64,000 bases of DNA from contig CM041465.1 in the NCBI GenBank assembly GCA_023213395.1, forward strand, positions 146,947,741-147,011,740, in the 5' to 3' direction. Origin of the DNA: Cycas panzhihuaensis. Taxonomy: Eukaryota > Cycadophyta. Under the pieces are notes generated by a model. The model saw nothing but the letters and a program-made list of their open reading frames with translations. It had not been told where the DNA came from and did no database searches. Positions 24,480 through 35,856 of this stretch are shown piece by piece (position 1 is the first letter of the stretch; each line of letters starts with the position of its first letter). Made by a program: the position numbers and the translations under genes.

Positions 24480-25990
24480 ACTATTTAAACTTATCTAATA
24501 GTACTAGTTTTGTGAATATGTCAATATAATTCTACTTTGTGTTAACCTTCTCAACTACCACTCCACTTGCCTCCACAACCTATTTAACAAAATGGTACTT
24601 AAGAGCAATATGCTTTGTATTACTATAATAAGTTGGATTCTTTACTAGGTAAATGGTATTTTGACTATCACAAAATACCTTTATATTTTCCCGTTTCCTT
24701 CTAAGCTCAACCAATAGACCCTGCAACTAGATTGCTTCCTTATAAGCATGTGCTATAATAACATATTCTACTTTTGTAATCAATAATGTAATTGCACTCT
24801 ATAATTTTAACATCTAACTAACAAGACCATTTGTAAGAGTAAACACATAACCCAAAGTAAACCTTCTATTATCTAAATCTCTTATAAAGTTTGAATCAAC
24901 ATATCCATAAACCTAATTACCTATACCACTAAAGGTGATGTAATAGTTATGTGTGTCCCTCAAATACCAAAACATCCATTTCACTATTGCTTAATGTTTC
25001 TTTCTTAGATTTGCCATAAACTTACTAACTACACTGACTGCATGTGAAATGCTAGGTCTTGTACATACCATGGCATACATCAAATTTCTTATTGCACTGA
25101 CATAATGTACATAAGATATATGATCCTTTTCTTCTTCACTACTAGGAGTTATACTTAAAGAAAGCTTGAAATAGGAAGCCAATAGGATACTAACTGGTTT
25201 CATATTTGCTATACTAAATTTAGTTAGCACCTTCTCCATATACTTCTACTATGATAATAATAGCTTACCAATTTTCCTGTCCCTATGTATCTCCATGCTT
25301 AAGATTTATTTTACAGCTCCTAGATCCTTCATATTAAAAGTCCTAACTAATTGAGCCTTTAACTTATTAATTTTTACGATACTCTTGCTTGTAACCAGTA
25401 TGCCATCAGCATACAATACCAAGATAATGAATAAGCTATTATCCAAGAATTTAAAGTAAATACAATAATCATACTCACTTCTTTTGAAATTTTGGCTTTC
25501 CATGAAGGTATTAAGATTCCTATACCATTACTTGGGTGATTACTTTAGGCCACATAATGATTTCTTGAGCCTATAAATAAGTCTTTTCCTACCATCATAT
25601 ACAAATCTTTCTAGCTAATCCATATAGGTCTCCTCATTTAAATCTCCATGTAGAAAAGTTTTTTTTACATCTAATTACTCTAAATCAAAAGAAGCTACCA
25701 ACACTAAAAGAGCCTGAATTAAAACAAGTTTAACAACTAGTAAAAAGATCTTATAAAAATCAATATCTATTTTATATGCAAAGCCGTTAACCACTGGTCT
25801 TGCCTTGTATTTATCAACCTTTTCATTAACATCTATTTTCTTCTTGAAAACCCACCTACAACCAACAATCTTCCTACCATGTGGAAGTTCTACCAAGTCT
25901 CATGAATTATTTTTCTTCAAAGCATCTATCTCTTTCTATATAGCTATCTTCCACTTCTTACTAGATATATCATCTAATGCTTCTTGATAG
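24480..25990 (-). pseudogene. pol: Element E reverse transcriptase and RNase H
   Basis: 25896-25675 carries VELPHGRKIVGCRWVFKKK, the start of the copia reverse transcriptase domain. 25503-25306 carries the catalytic box at about 25413 as YADG where the family has YVDD: the second aspartate is glycine, so polymerase activity is lost. 25239-24991 holds SYVHYVSAIRNLMYAMVCTRP, the copia connection and start of RNase H (family PY..A.GSLMYAM..TRPD). The RNase H continues in broken frames to about 24480. Multiple stops and frameshifts. Confidence 0.88.
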
Positions 25991-26199
25991 TATGTAGGCT
26001 TACCATTATTAAAAACCAAAGTAATAGAAATAGAAAGATTGTACATGTAAAGTGAACGAATAAGTCGTGTAGATCTTCTAACAATTGGAGGAGTGTCTAC
26101 ATACTCCTATAAGTCTACTACAAATTCATCTTTAGAAAGCTCTTCCTGCTTTTTTATTTCTAAATATGGTTGGGTCTCAAGCTTGACCTATTGATATTT

Positions 26200-27510
26200 A
26201 GCTTTTTGCTCCTACTTCACTTTAACTTCTATACTATCTGATTTTAGAAAGGGAGATTCATCAAACATAATATCTCTATTAATAATGATTTTGTGGGTAG
26301 TAGAATCCCATAACTTATATCCCTTCACACCATCTTTATCACCATAACCAATAAAGATACATCTCTTGGATTTCAAGTCTAACTTTAAACATTAACTTTT
26401 ATTAGTTAAGACATAAGCATCACAACCAAAACCTTTCAAATTTGAATAGTCACATGGATGTCCAATTCATACCTCTTCAAGAATCTTATAGTTTATTACA
26501 AGTGATGGTGATATATTTACCAAATAACAAGTTGTATGAATAACTTCTACCCATAAGCCCTGCTATATTCTTATATTACTTAGCATGATTCTTGTTCTTT
26601 CCAAGAGTATCATGTTTATGTGCTCAGTTATGCCATTTTGTTATGGAGTACAGTTAGTGGTCTTATGCCTTTTGATCCCAATTGTAATAGTTCCCAAACT
26701 TTAAATAGTTAAACTCACCTCCATTGTCAGTTCTTAAATATTTTATTAACTTACTAGTGCTCTTCTCAATCAGAGCCTTAAACTACTTAAATACACTAAA
26801 AACTTTAGATTTCCTTTTCATAAAATAGACCCATGCCTTTCTGAAGTAATCATTTATAAATATGATAAAGTATGATGATCCTCCATAAGATATTATATAG
26901 GGGTTAGTTCTTACACATTCAAATGTACATAATCCAAAACACCTTTATTAGTGTGACTCCCTACTTTAAACCTGAGTCTACATTACTTTCTAAAAATATA
27001 ATATTTACAAAAATTTAAATATGAAAGTTACAAGGTAGGAAGTAACTTATAGTTCATCAGCACCTTAATTCCTCTCTCACTCATGTGTCCAAGTCCTTAA
27101 TGCCATAACTGAGCTGGATCTTCTATAATCTTTAATATTATAGTTACATGGCTAACATTTGTACCTCCCACCAAAATATAAAGGTTTCATTTCTTTTAGG
27201 CTTTCATAATAACTAAGGCACCCTTTGAAACCTTTAAGACTCTTTCTAAACCTGTGTACTTATAACTACTAAAATCTAGTTCACCCAAGGAAATCAGATT
27301 CCATTTAAGATCAGGTACATATTTAACTTTAGTTAATGTTCTCACTACACCATTGAATATTTTAATTCTAATGCTACTAATTCCTACTGTCTTACAGGAA
27401 ACTTCATTTCCCATAAGTACATCACTGTCGCTAAGAGGTTAGTACGATGAAAACCAACTCTTGTGTAGACACATGTGGTGTGAAGCACTTGAATCTAATA
27501 ACCAATCGTG
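26200..27510 (-). pseudogene. pol: Element E protease, gag-pre-integrase and integrase
   Basis: The protease motif near 27470-27506 reads WLLDSSASHHMC, serine replacing the glycine of DSG. 27414-27196 ([10 protein letters not shown]... LISLGELD) is the protease C terminus with the gag-pre-integrase region. Integrase follows in scattered frames down to about 26300, where the KCIFIGYGDKDGVKGY-like segment marks its C-terminal end. The catalytic triad cannot be read in one frame. Confidence 0.8.
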
Positions 27511-27639
27511 ATGATAATGGAAAATATTATAAATAACCAAGATATCATCATTCATACCTTAATTCAACTACACCTAATTAGCCTCCTTAGTAGGATCTTT
27601 CTTTTATTGGAATGCCTTCCTTTTATAGTAATCCTTCTT

Positions 27640-28362
27640 GAGATGACATGTCTTATTGTAGTACCAACATCTAAGCTTACTCTTCTTGGTTTTTGACTTT
27701 GACCTCGGTGTGTCCCTAGAGCTTTATCCTCTCTCAATCATTTTGCCCCTTGCTATTATAGCTTTTATTATAGAGGTTTCAAGACTGTACTTCTTCCTCA
27801 CCTCTTCTATCAATAAAGTACTCACAAGAAAATCATAATCTGATTAATCTGTAGTGCTAAAACTAATTGAGTTAATAATATTATCCTAAGATTCTAGTAA
27901 TAAACATAACAAGGTAACAGCCTTATCCTCATCCTCAATCTTGACATTGATACTAGCTAACTAAAAAATAAGAGTATTCAAAATATTTAAATGATCAATA
28001 ATTTTTGTACCTTCCTTCATCTGTAATAAGTATAGTTGCCTCTTCAAGTATATTTGATCCATCACTAATTTAGTCATGTACAAGCCTTCCAACTAGGTCT
28101 GTAATCCTACTACTATCTTCTCCTTTGTAATGTTAAATAGAACTTCATTCGCTAAGTATAATCATATTGTGCTAAGAGCCCTTTTGTCTAGATCATCCTA
28201 TTCTTCATCCTCCTTTCATATGGGTTTCTTTGATTTACCTTCTAGAGTTTTTTATAATCGTTGTTATACTAGAACATCATACGCTTTCAGCTTCCATAAC
28301 TTGAAGTTATTCTTGCTATTAAATTTCTCGACCTTAAACTTTGCATTCATCAATTTTTCCAT
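27640..28362 (-). pseudogene. gag: Element E gag
   Basis: Starts at ATG 28362 (MEKLMNAKFKVEKFN), 70 bp inside the primer site, and reads as copia gag (a DDLDKRALSTI motif, then LYMTKLVMDQIYLKRQLY). The zinc knuckle near 27650-27690 reads CWYYNKTCHLKKDYY, so two of the four ligands are changed compared with element I. Interrupted by stops at former tryptophan and glutamine codons. Confidence 0.82.
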
Positions 28363-28417
28363 TTAGTATAGAAAAATCCAACACTAAAACCTTCACAAAC
28401 TCACTGCAAAAATAAAG

Positions 28418-28433
28418 GTGGCTCTGATACCAC
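28418..28433 (-). promoter_or_regulatory. Primer-binding site of element E
   Basis: On the minus strand TGGTATCAGAGCCACC begins two bases after the 5' LTR, the initiator-tRNA-Met type site. Confidence 0.9.
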
Positions 28434-28434
28434 T

Positions 28435-29029
28435 TGTTGAGAAAACTAGGTCCTAATAATTAAAAATTACCACTGAAATCTAAACTATTTTGTAACTAGT
28501 TATAAGAGTTAAAACTAAAATTTAATATGCAAGTTCTTAAACTAGAGATAATATAATAAATAAATCAAAAATTCAAAGCATCACATATACACCAGATTTA
28601 ACATGGTAAAACCCTAACAGTGTGCTAGGGAAACATCTACATAAGAAAGGTATCAAGATGGAGAAATATATATAATCTATAATAGAATGCTCACAGCAAT
28701 AATATCTAGCTACCTCTACTCAATACAGTACATCTAATACATTGAATACCATCATTATAATGAAAGAACACCATAAACAGGGTTATATGAGAGAGTTATA
28801 TAAGGCATAAATCACAACCATCAAATATAGGGTATTTTTAATGAACAAACCTAATTCTCTTTACAATTTAGTATGTTTTATAGTGTTAGCTTTTTGAGTT
28901 GGGGGCTATCGCCCCGGCACCCCCTCACCCGCCCCCCTTAGATCCCCTCTGGAAACTTTAGAGGGAAAACTACATTACCAACCTATCAAAATTTTTTCCT
29001 CCAAAATATTATTATCACATTATCTAATA
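28435..29029 (-). repeat. 5' LTR of element E
   Basis: 595 bp, beginning TGTTGAGAAAAC and ending ATTATCTAATA (family end CTAACA, seen in element I). The primer site adjoins it at 28418-28433. Confidence 0.88.
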
Positions 29030-29034
29030 GAACT
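29030..29034. repeat. Target-site duplication of copia element E (right)
   Basis: GAACT; partner of 23721-23725. Confidence 0.75.
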
Positions 29035-30074
29035 ATATGTTGAATGATCTTCAGATTAAAGACATTTAGATCCTTATAAGTCTAAGCAAATATATACTTA
29101 TATTTAGTATAACGATCAATACATGTTTATCTCTCCTCTTTAGTGCATGCTAGACCCATCTCATTGACTTTTGTGCCCTCAAGAGTATTAAGGTTGATTA
29201 GAGTGTTCTTCTGGATCATCCTTTTTTAAGGCTTCTCTTGAGTTATCCCATCTCTTAATGCATCATTAAAATCAAATAATAACTTTAAATAAATCATCCC
29301 TTAGGGATTTTATTTATTTTAAGTTAGATCAAGTCTTCATTTGAGACAATACCTTCAACTTCTCCAACTACCTATGTTTCTTTAGTGCTAGTTATTATAT
29401 TTATAAAATCCCCATGTCCTTATATAAATGTTATTATCTACTTATCATCTTTAAAAACATACTAATAATTAACATTATCTAGTACTGAGGTTCAAATCAC
29501 AATCTCAACAAATTCTTGCTTGCTAATAAAGCCATGAGTTAAATTAAATAAAGGTATTAATATTAGGGAATCAGCCAATTGGTTATCTTCCCTAGGAATA
29601 TACTCCATTGCAATTACTTCAAACTATTATAAGATATCCTAAGCTCTTTATTTATACCCATTAATTGATTATATTTATTAGAGTATATATTTTTTATTTG
29701 ATTGATAACTAGTTCTAAATCTCCTTAGACCTTTAGTAGTTTGACTTATATATTCAGAGTTTTTAAGAGTCCTAAAATCAAGGCATCATACTTAGAAGTA
29801 TTATTAGTGTTATAAAAAATAGTAAGGGAAGAGCTCACCATTAAGAGACTACAAGACAATACTAGCCCCCTAGTCCCATTTTACATTTAGCCCCATCAAA
29901 ATACATCTCCCAAATTACGCTTTATATTCTTAAATATGTATGATATTTTTCTTCTTATGTAGTGGTCAAAGTAATAATTTTTTTCAGAACTATATATGTC
30001 CCTAAATCACTTATATCAAAACTTAAACTTGTCAATAAGCCCCTTCTATTTTCTACATGGCTCATGAAGCTTTG
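29035..30074 (-). pseudogene. pol: Element D extra RNase H and linker to reverse transcriptase
   Basis: Near 29915 the minus strand reads WEMYFDGAKCKMGLG, the start of an RNase H of the RVT_3 type with the first catalytic aspartate. It continues in one frame with stops through an alanine- and tyrosine-rich AEYxALILGLL-like part (29790) and a DSELVINQIK-like part (29700), ending with a PREDNQLADSL motif near 29590. After that a linker, still weakly readable, leads to KLGVK near 29040, directly before the reverse transcriptase that resumes beyond element E. The position between protease and reverse transcriptase is unusual compared with the textbook order but is known in some plant Ty3/gypsy families (from memory). 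Confidence 0.75.
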
Positions 30075-30079
30075 CTCTC
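30075..30079. repeat. Target-site duplication of element F (left)
   Basis: CTCTC, identical to 46774-46778, 5 bp as expected for Ty3/gypsy. Confidence 0.85.
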
Positions 30080-32602
30080 TAAAACGTTCCCTGCGGGGCG
30101 GTGACCCTACGTCTAGCAAAGGGATATGGAAACACTACACTAACTAGGCTAGGCAGCGAGGATGTCACCTCGTAGGACGTCCGTGCGCCGGAGCGCAGGT
30201 TCGGGGGCTGCAAGGTGCCTGGTTGCTTCCAGGTAGCCGTGCAAAAATGAGGCCTTCCTACCCTTCAGATGGCCGGGAAGGAAAAGGAAACCTCACACGT
30301 TGCAGCTTCTCAAGGTAATGAGAAAGCAACGAAGGGGCAACAAATCTAACATGCAAACAGGTGTGAAGCAAGGTGTGGCTGAGGGGTACAATATAGACGG
30401 GCCTTCTACACCTACGCTATGTAGAGCAAGGAAACAATGCAAGAAAGTAAATGTAAATGAAAGATTATTTTCCCTTTTTCTTTGTGTTCCTTTATCTTTC
30501 TTTATCTATTTCGGCAAACGCAAAAAGGCAAAAATAGCGTAAAAGGAAATATGAAGGAAACAAGAAGAATACCTGGATCCTACATTCGAGTGGAAGTACG
30601 GCTTCTCCTTCTAAGTTGCGCTCCTTCCCTCCTTCTCCCGCGCATGCAACGTCGATCAACGGTGGTAAAGGGGGTTCACTTACCTCCCCTTGAGCATGCA
30701 AGAACTAGATGAAGTGAAAGGACAAAAAAGGAACTCGAAGCTACAGAAGAGAAATACCGTGTGGGAGCTGACTGACAACGGGTTTGTCTCACGCACCACT
30801 TCCTCCAATGTGATCCTGCAAGTAAGTGTAGAAAGCACCTTCCTCTCGGGGGAGAGGCTACAAAGTACGGCAAAAGATATATATATGTATGTGTGTGTAA
30901 AAGAAATCAATTAAGCTAAATAACTTAAACGATGCATTAGAACGTCGCAAAGTGAAACAAAAATATACAAGAAATGTTCACACTGCCATGTACCATAAAA
31001 CATATTAAATAAAACTGAGTATAGCCTTAGGATAGCTAACTCACCCACGGGAAGTCTCCACAGAGTTCGGGAACGAAACGCTAGTGGTCAACAAGATGGA
31101 AACGGGTAGTGATGGGTTACCTATACCAAACCGAAAGCCCAAACCAAATCTCTTAGACTTCCCTAACCCCGTTCCCTAAGAAAGCATGGATGGTAAAGGG
31201 GGAAGAGGACAACGGATGGAACCCTTGGGGAGAAGGACAGCAATGGGGGACAGAACCCCGCCTACCTCCCTCAAACCCTCGTATAAACACCTTTACACCG
31301 GCTAACTTAGGAAAAGGTGAAAGATATAGCTTAAGGAAAAATGGATGGGTCCCAAAGAAACACAAGAAAATACCTCTAATCTAGAGCAGCACTATGGGAG
31401 AGTTTATGGCGGCTAAAACCACTTTCATTGAACAACAAGGGAACTAGCAAAGAAAGTGATTGCAAATGAGTGGAATGAATTTGCAAATAAAAGACAAAAA
31501 CAAGGAAAAAATAAAGCACAAAGCAAGAAGTACCTTGAATGAGAAGGTCATGCATGCACTTTGCCACTTGGAATAGCAGCAAATAATAAGATCTAAGGGT
31601 TGTTTCTGAGTGATTCTTGCAAGGGTGTAGGTGGAAGAAACTCCTTGCAAGTTGAGAGCTGAAAGTTGATCCTTGGAGCAGTTTTTTGAGTGAAGAGATC
31701 TCTCAAATCCTTGAGCACCTGCAGAGAAGGGTGGAGCTTGTTGTGGAGAGTAGTAAGGGGCAACAATGGCCCTGCAAATCCAGCTGATGGCAGCCCTCTC
31801 CACCTCTGTCCAGTTGCTGTACAGGAAGTCTTCTGATTTCTGTGTCTTTTCCTTGTGATAGTTGAGAGTTTTCTCTTAGAAGTTTTCAAAAATGAGCCAA
31901 AAGATGATGCAAATGAGGAGAAAAAATCCCTTTATCTCCTGTTCACAGCAAGTGAACGTTGGGGACGTTGGGGCGTCTCCAATCGTACGGAGCCACGCGG
32001 TAGTTTCGTGAAAAAACGTAGAAACTGTCGCGTGGTTCTCTTTTTTTAAATTTTGAATAGTTGTACCGCTTGATGGCTCTGCGGTCAGCAAATTCACCGC
32101 AAGCAGCTTAGTACCTTACCGCAAACAAAAAAAAAAAGAAAAAAGAGTAGAAAAGTCAGGTTTTAAGGTAAAAACGGGAGCTAATCATGAGGAAAATTAG
32201 TTGGGGGAAGGCCCAGGCAGTGGGCAAGTACCCAAAACGATGCAAAGAGTCCTAACTAAGGGTTAAACCAGACTTAGGAAGGACTGCAACATAAGCGACA
32301 TGTTGTAACAAGAACAAACAAACTGGCAGAAATAATCCTGGGAAACTGTGGAGACGTCATGGGTGGTCAGGCACCATACGGTGTAACATTCACGAGGAAT
32401 GGCCCCGTGAGTCGTCATAGTCAAGGCGTCTTGTTAGGTACATGCATTATGAGCAAGCAGATAAGCAATGCATGCAGGCAGGCATATGTCAAGCAATCTA
32501 CTCTAAATAACCTTAATCAAACCAAGGTAGGAAGGGTAAGAGAATATACCTGAACAAACCTGTATCGATGCGTCTCGGGTCCATTCCCGATGGCTGGAAA
32601 CA
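30080..32602 (-). repeat. 3' LTR of element F
   Basis: 2523 bp, matching 44249-46773 over its whole length with differences of a few percent by eye, mostly transitions. On the minus strand it starts TGTTTCC and ends CGTTTTA, so the terminal dinucleotide is TA, not CA. I see no good polypurine tract just before it (32603-32640). The several short ORFs inside it (for example near 30300-32050) recur in the other copy but have no recognisable domain. Confidence 0.93.
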
Positions 32603-32682
32603 CGCCTCGCGCAGAGCCTCACTGTTCGGAAGCATAATGTGATGGCGAATGTTGTCAATCAACGATATGAGTAGCACATGCG

Positions 32683-32706
32683 TATATATATATATATATA
32701 TATATA
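32683..32706. repeat. TA microsatellite
   Basis: Run of 12 TA units just inside the 3' LTR of element F. Confidence 0.9.
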
Positions 32707-32984
32707 AACAATAAAGAGCAGCACGTGGGCCAAGGGTATAGGCAAGTGTCATGGCGAAATGCGTGGACAGGGGAGACGGAGACGAGGACAACGTAGGAGC
32801 TGCCTACGCGTCGCCTAAACATCGACCTGAAACTGAAATAAGCAAGTAAGACGGGATGCCCCCGTTGCCAAGGTGCAACGTGAAGTAAGAGGGAATCCGG
32901 CAAAGTAGAGCAGGTACATCCAACTAACAGCAACTGGAGGCTTGGGCATGGGCCGGCCAGGCAAGCCTCAAGGGTGGTCATCTA

Positions 32985-33383
32985 GAAGAGGGAGGCGACG
33001 CTCAAGGATGAGGCAGACGAGGCTGCCCTCGGCTGAGGTGCCTCGGGATATGCTGAATGTCTGCTGACGAGAAACAGCCGAAGGGACTGGCGGATCGATG
33101 CGAAGGTTCTCAGGTGAGGGCATCACACCTGGTAAACCTAGGTGAGATGGGATACCACGACCTGAGAATCGCAAAACAACACGATGGACCCGCGATGGAA
33201 ATGGAGAGCATCGGTAAGGGCTTCAGTAACGGCCATGTACTCGGCCTCGTTATTAGTAGCCTCGGGAAGGAAGATCCCAGAACGTAAGTAATCGTGTCCG
33301 GAAGGGCTGCGAAGAATCCACGCAGCGGCGGAAGGCCCGGGGTTGCCGCGACTCCCACCGTCGGTGAAAACGAGGAGAGACAT
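32985..33383 (-). pseudogene. Stand-alone RNase H in the 3' region of element F
   Basis: ATG 33383 starts MSLLVFTDGGSRGNPGPSA, the first strand of an RNase H with the catalytic Asp (8) and GNPG loop. ATNNEAEYMAV carries the catalytic Glu and LFCDSQVVV the second Asp, so three catalytic residues are intact. The frame then meets TAG and TGA codons (at former CAG and CGA sites) near 33138 and 33123, and after a shift ends in IQHIPRHLSRGQ near 33040, matching the HIPREQN end of the family. The ATG lies 17 bases after a pyrimidine-rich tract ending CAG (33400-33445 on the minus strand), a strong 3' splice acceptor, so an upstream exon is likely. In Tat elements the extra RNase H normally sits inside pol; here it is 4 kb beyond integrase, head-to-head with the antisense gene. 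Confidence 0.82.
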
Positions 33384-33909
33384 GGCTGGATACTAAGCTC
33401 TGGTAAACAAACACAAATAGTAATGAAAGAAAAATAAAGATTGAAATGGTAAGTGTGACAGGGGCCGAGAAGGGTAGGAGGACCTAGCAATGAGGTTACC
33501 CAAGAATGAAAGCAAGCAATCCGACCACTGGCTGGGAGTGGGCGGAGAAAAGACGCCCTAGAGTGCCAAAGGTTGATTTGGGAAGTAAAGCATGCCCCCA
33601 GACCGAGGGAGCATTTCCTTTGGGGGCTCCAGGAGCGAGAAAGGGCTGTAAAAACGAGTCCAGGGCGACGAAACAAGCCAAACGAGTATAAACTCGGGCA
33701 TGCACGAGCACCGCAAAAAGCATAAAAGGGCCCTGCCAAAAGTGCAAGAATGAGGCGCCATAAATGCCCCCGCAAGGGGAGGCAGAAAGGGCATCCATGG
33801 AGCACAATGGGCGACAGGGCCAGAAGGCAAAGGCTATCAGGGCGACGAGACGGTCCCAACGACTGTCACGGAGCCAAAAACGGAAGAAGTGCCCGTCGGG
33901 GCCCTCGGC

Positions 33910-33918
33910 TATATAAGG
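33910..33918 (+). promoter_or_regulatory. TATA box of the antisense gene in element F
   Basis: TATATAAGG in a GC-rich surrounding (CTCGGCTATATAAGG), 167 bases before the ATG at 34077. Transcription would start near 33940-33950. Prediction from sequence only. Confidence 0.6.
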
Positions 33919-34100
33919 AAAACTAATGAAAATGGAATTCATTTTCACCGGCTCTTATGCAAAACCAGAGCCTTTTCCTTACAACGCGGAACGCTACCCG
34001 ACTTTAGAGGCACACAGGAGATGATCTGACCATCAGATTCGAGCGAGGAGACAGTCGTCACGACCCCCAAGACGAGATGGCGACGGTCAGGCTAGACCCA

Positions 34101-34572
34101 GTGAGTGGATCTAATGAAACCCTCGTCATTTCAAAGCTCAAAATTTAATGCTTTCTAGATAATTTTTAATGCTATTTATGCCCCCTATGGGCGATTGGAG
34201 GCCTCTCGGAGTCTGAACGGGACCCGGAAAGAGGCGGGGACCTGGGCATTAGGCAGCCCTGGTCCCGGTGGGCCCCACATGGGGTCCACCACCAAAATTT
34301 TTGATTTTCTAGGCCAAAAACCCCCTTTTTGGGGGGTTATCGGCGGTACCGCGATCTTAGCCGCGTGATCGCTGCAGAAGAATGATCGCCACGGGGCCCA
34401 CTCCAAATTCAGCGGTACCACTAGATTTGGAGCAGTCTATAGACAAAAAATCAGAAAAAAGCAGAAAAGGGGCCAAATAGCCCCCGGAGACCAGAAATGA
34501 CAACCAGACACACTGCTAGGAGCCTAGACGACTGCCAGGGAACTGATTTGGACTGACTTTTGCTGATTGCAG
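34101..34572 (+). other. Predicted intron 1 of the antisense gene
   Basis: GTGAGTGG donor and a TTGCAG acceptor with a pyrimidine-containing tract and a CTGAC branch-like sequence 20 bases before it. The reading frame agrees on both sides (phase 0). Confidence 0.6.
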
Positions 34573-35745
34573 GTAGTTATCGCATTGGATAACCGCGAGA
34601 ATGTCGGCATGCCCATCTTGAGCTACCTAAAGATGGCGACTGAGGAGGACAGGGCGACCTTGAAGAGATGCAGCCTGTATAAGGCCCTGAAGAGCCCCCA
34701 GTTTGCATCAGATCAGTGGCTCCTAGTTGATATAGTGTCGCACTGGGAAAGGAGGAGGCACGTATTCCACTTGCCTCAGATAGGAGATATTACTATCACC
34801 CCAGAGGATATCAGACGGAACCTAGGGGTGCCAGCGACAGGGAGACCCGTGAGGCCCGAGGACGCCGCCAAGACCGAGGCGGCCTGCAGACGCAGCCTCG
34901 GTTCCTCATGGGGCGGGGCAGTGGTAGTGGAGGAGCCCTCCGCATAATACTCATGTCACAGATTCCTCAGGCGAGGAAGCTCATCCTACTATGCATTCTG
35001 TTCCGGATTTCCCAGAAACAGAACTACATGGAGATTCCAGGAGGATGGGTGGACGCAGTGCGCCGGTGTGAGGCCAGCGAGAGGATGGACTGGGCCACCC
35101 TAGTTGTGGCAAACCTCATCGCCCAACTAGATACCATCAGGAGGTCAGGCAGGGGAGGATTTTCTTATAGCACGTTCTTTGCAAAGGTCTTTGGTTTTGA
35201 TCACTTTGTGGTAGTGGCACCGGCAGGGGGGCCATTCCCCATAGCAAGGTGGGCCCCAATGGTCCACAGGTGGCAGACGAGACTCCGAGGGACAGAGGAC
35301 CAGGCCCATATCCGTCGGTCAGTTGACGCAACATCACTCGACCTCCTCACTCTGATAGATTACATAGCAGAGCCTTACAAAGCAGTGAGGTGGGAGAGTG
35401 ATGACGGAGCAGGAGGAGCAGGAGCACCCATCGACGACAGCGATGATGACGATGACGATGGGGGCGATGATAGCAATGACGGGGGAGATGGGGCTGGCCC
35501 ATCACGACCTGCAGGGGAGGAAGGTCCATCACAGCCATCAGGGGCTCCCGAGACGAGTAGGGCAGCCGAGACCAGGGGACACAGGCTACGGATCGTGAGG
35601 ATATCCGAAGAGGCGAGGGTCGAGCCAACCCCTGCCAGAGACGGAGCAGAGGCAGAGGACGTACCCGAGGATGAGGTTCTTACAGTTGGCGGAGGGCAAG
35701 GAGATGAGGATGTTGCCCGAGCAGAGGATCCGGCAGCCACGGCAG

Positions 35746-35856
35746 GTGAGACCTAACCGTTTCCTTAGTCGTTTGACATCTAGATAGATTTTGATTTCAT
35801 TTTATGATGATATGCAGTGAGTATGTACACTGACACATGGCATGTTGTATTGACAG
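35746..35856 (+). other. Predicted intron 2 of the antisense gene
   Basis: CAG/GTGAGA donor, TTGTATTGACAG/GAG acceptor, 111 bp, rich in T and A compared with the exons. Without splicing the frame stops at TAA 35754; with splicing it continues in phase 1 into the next 204 codons. Confidence 0.75.

Larger units (their letters stand above)
23726..29029 (-). mobile_element. Element E: Ty1/copia LTR retrotransposon nested in element D
   Basis: Two LTRs in direct orientation (23726-24399 and 28435-29029) enclose gag, protease, integrase, reverse transcriptase and RNase H on the minus strand. Integrase before reverse transcriptase defines Ty1/copia. An initiator-tRNA-Met primer site lies inside the 5' LTR and 5-bp target duplications flank the whole. 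Rejoining the flanks restores the N-terminal part of element D's reverse transcriptase. Same family as element I (54949-60190), with matching LTRs and proteins. Catalytic residues are mutated and stops frequent. Confidence 0.92.

Noticed and set aside
30300-32100. Several ORFs of 60-120 codons inside the LTR of element F, repeated in the second LTR
   Set aside because: They recur only because the LTRs are copies; none has a domain, and both strands show similar lengths.
33110-33859. 249-codon open frame on the minus strand
   Set aside because: It overlaps the RNase H out of frame, has a low-complexity hydrophobic composition and no motif; it is a by-product of high GC content.
33496-33948. 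150-codon minus-strand open frame next to the TATA box
   Set aside because: No recognisable domain, and it lies across the putative promoter and first intron region. Kept out for lack of support.
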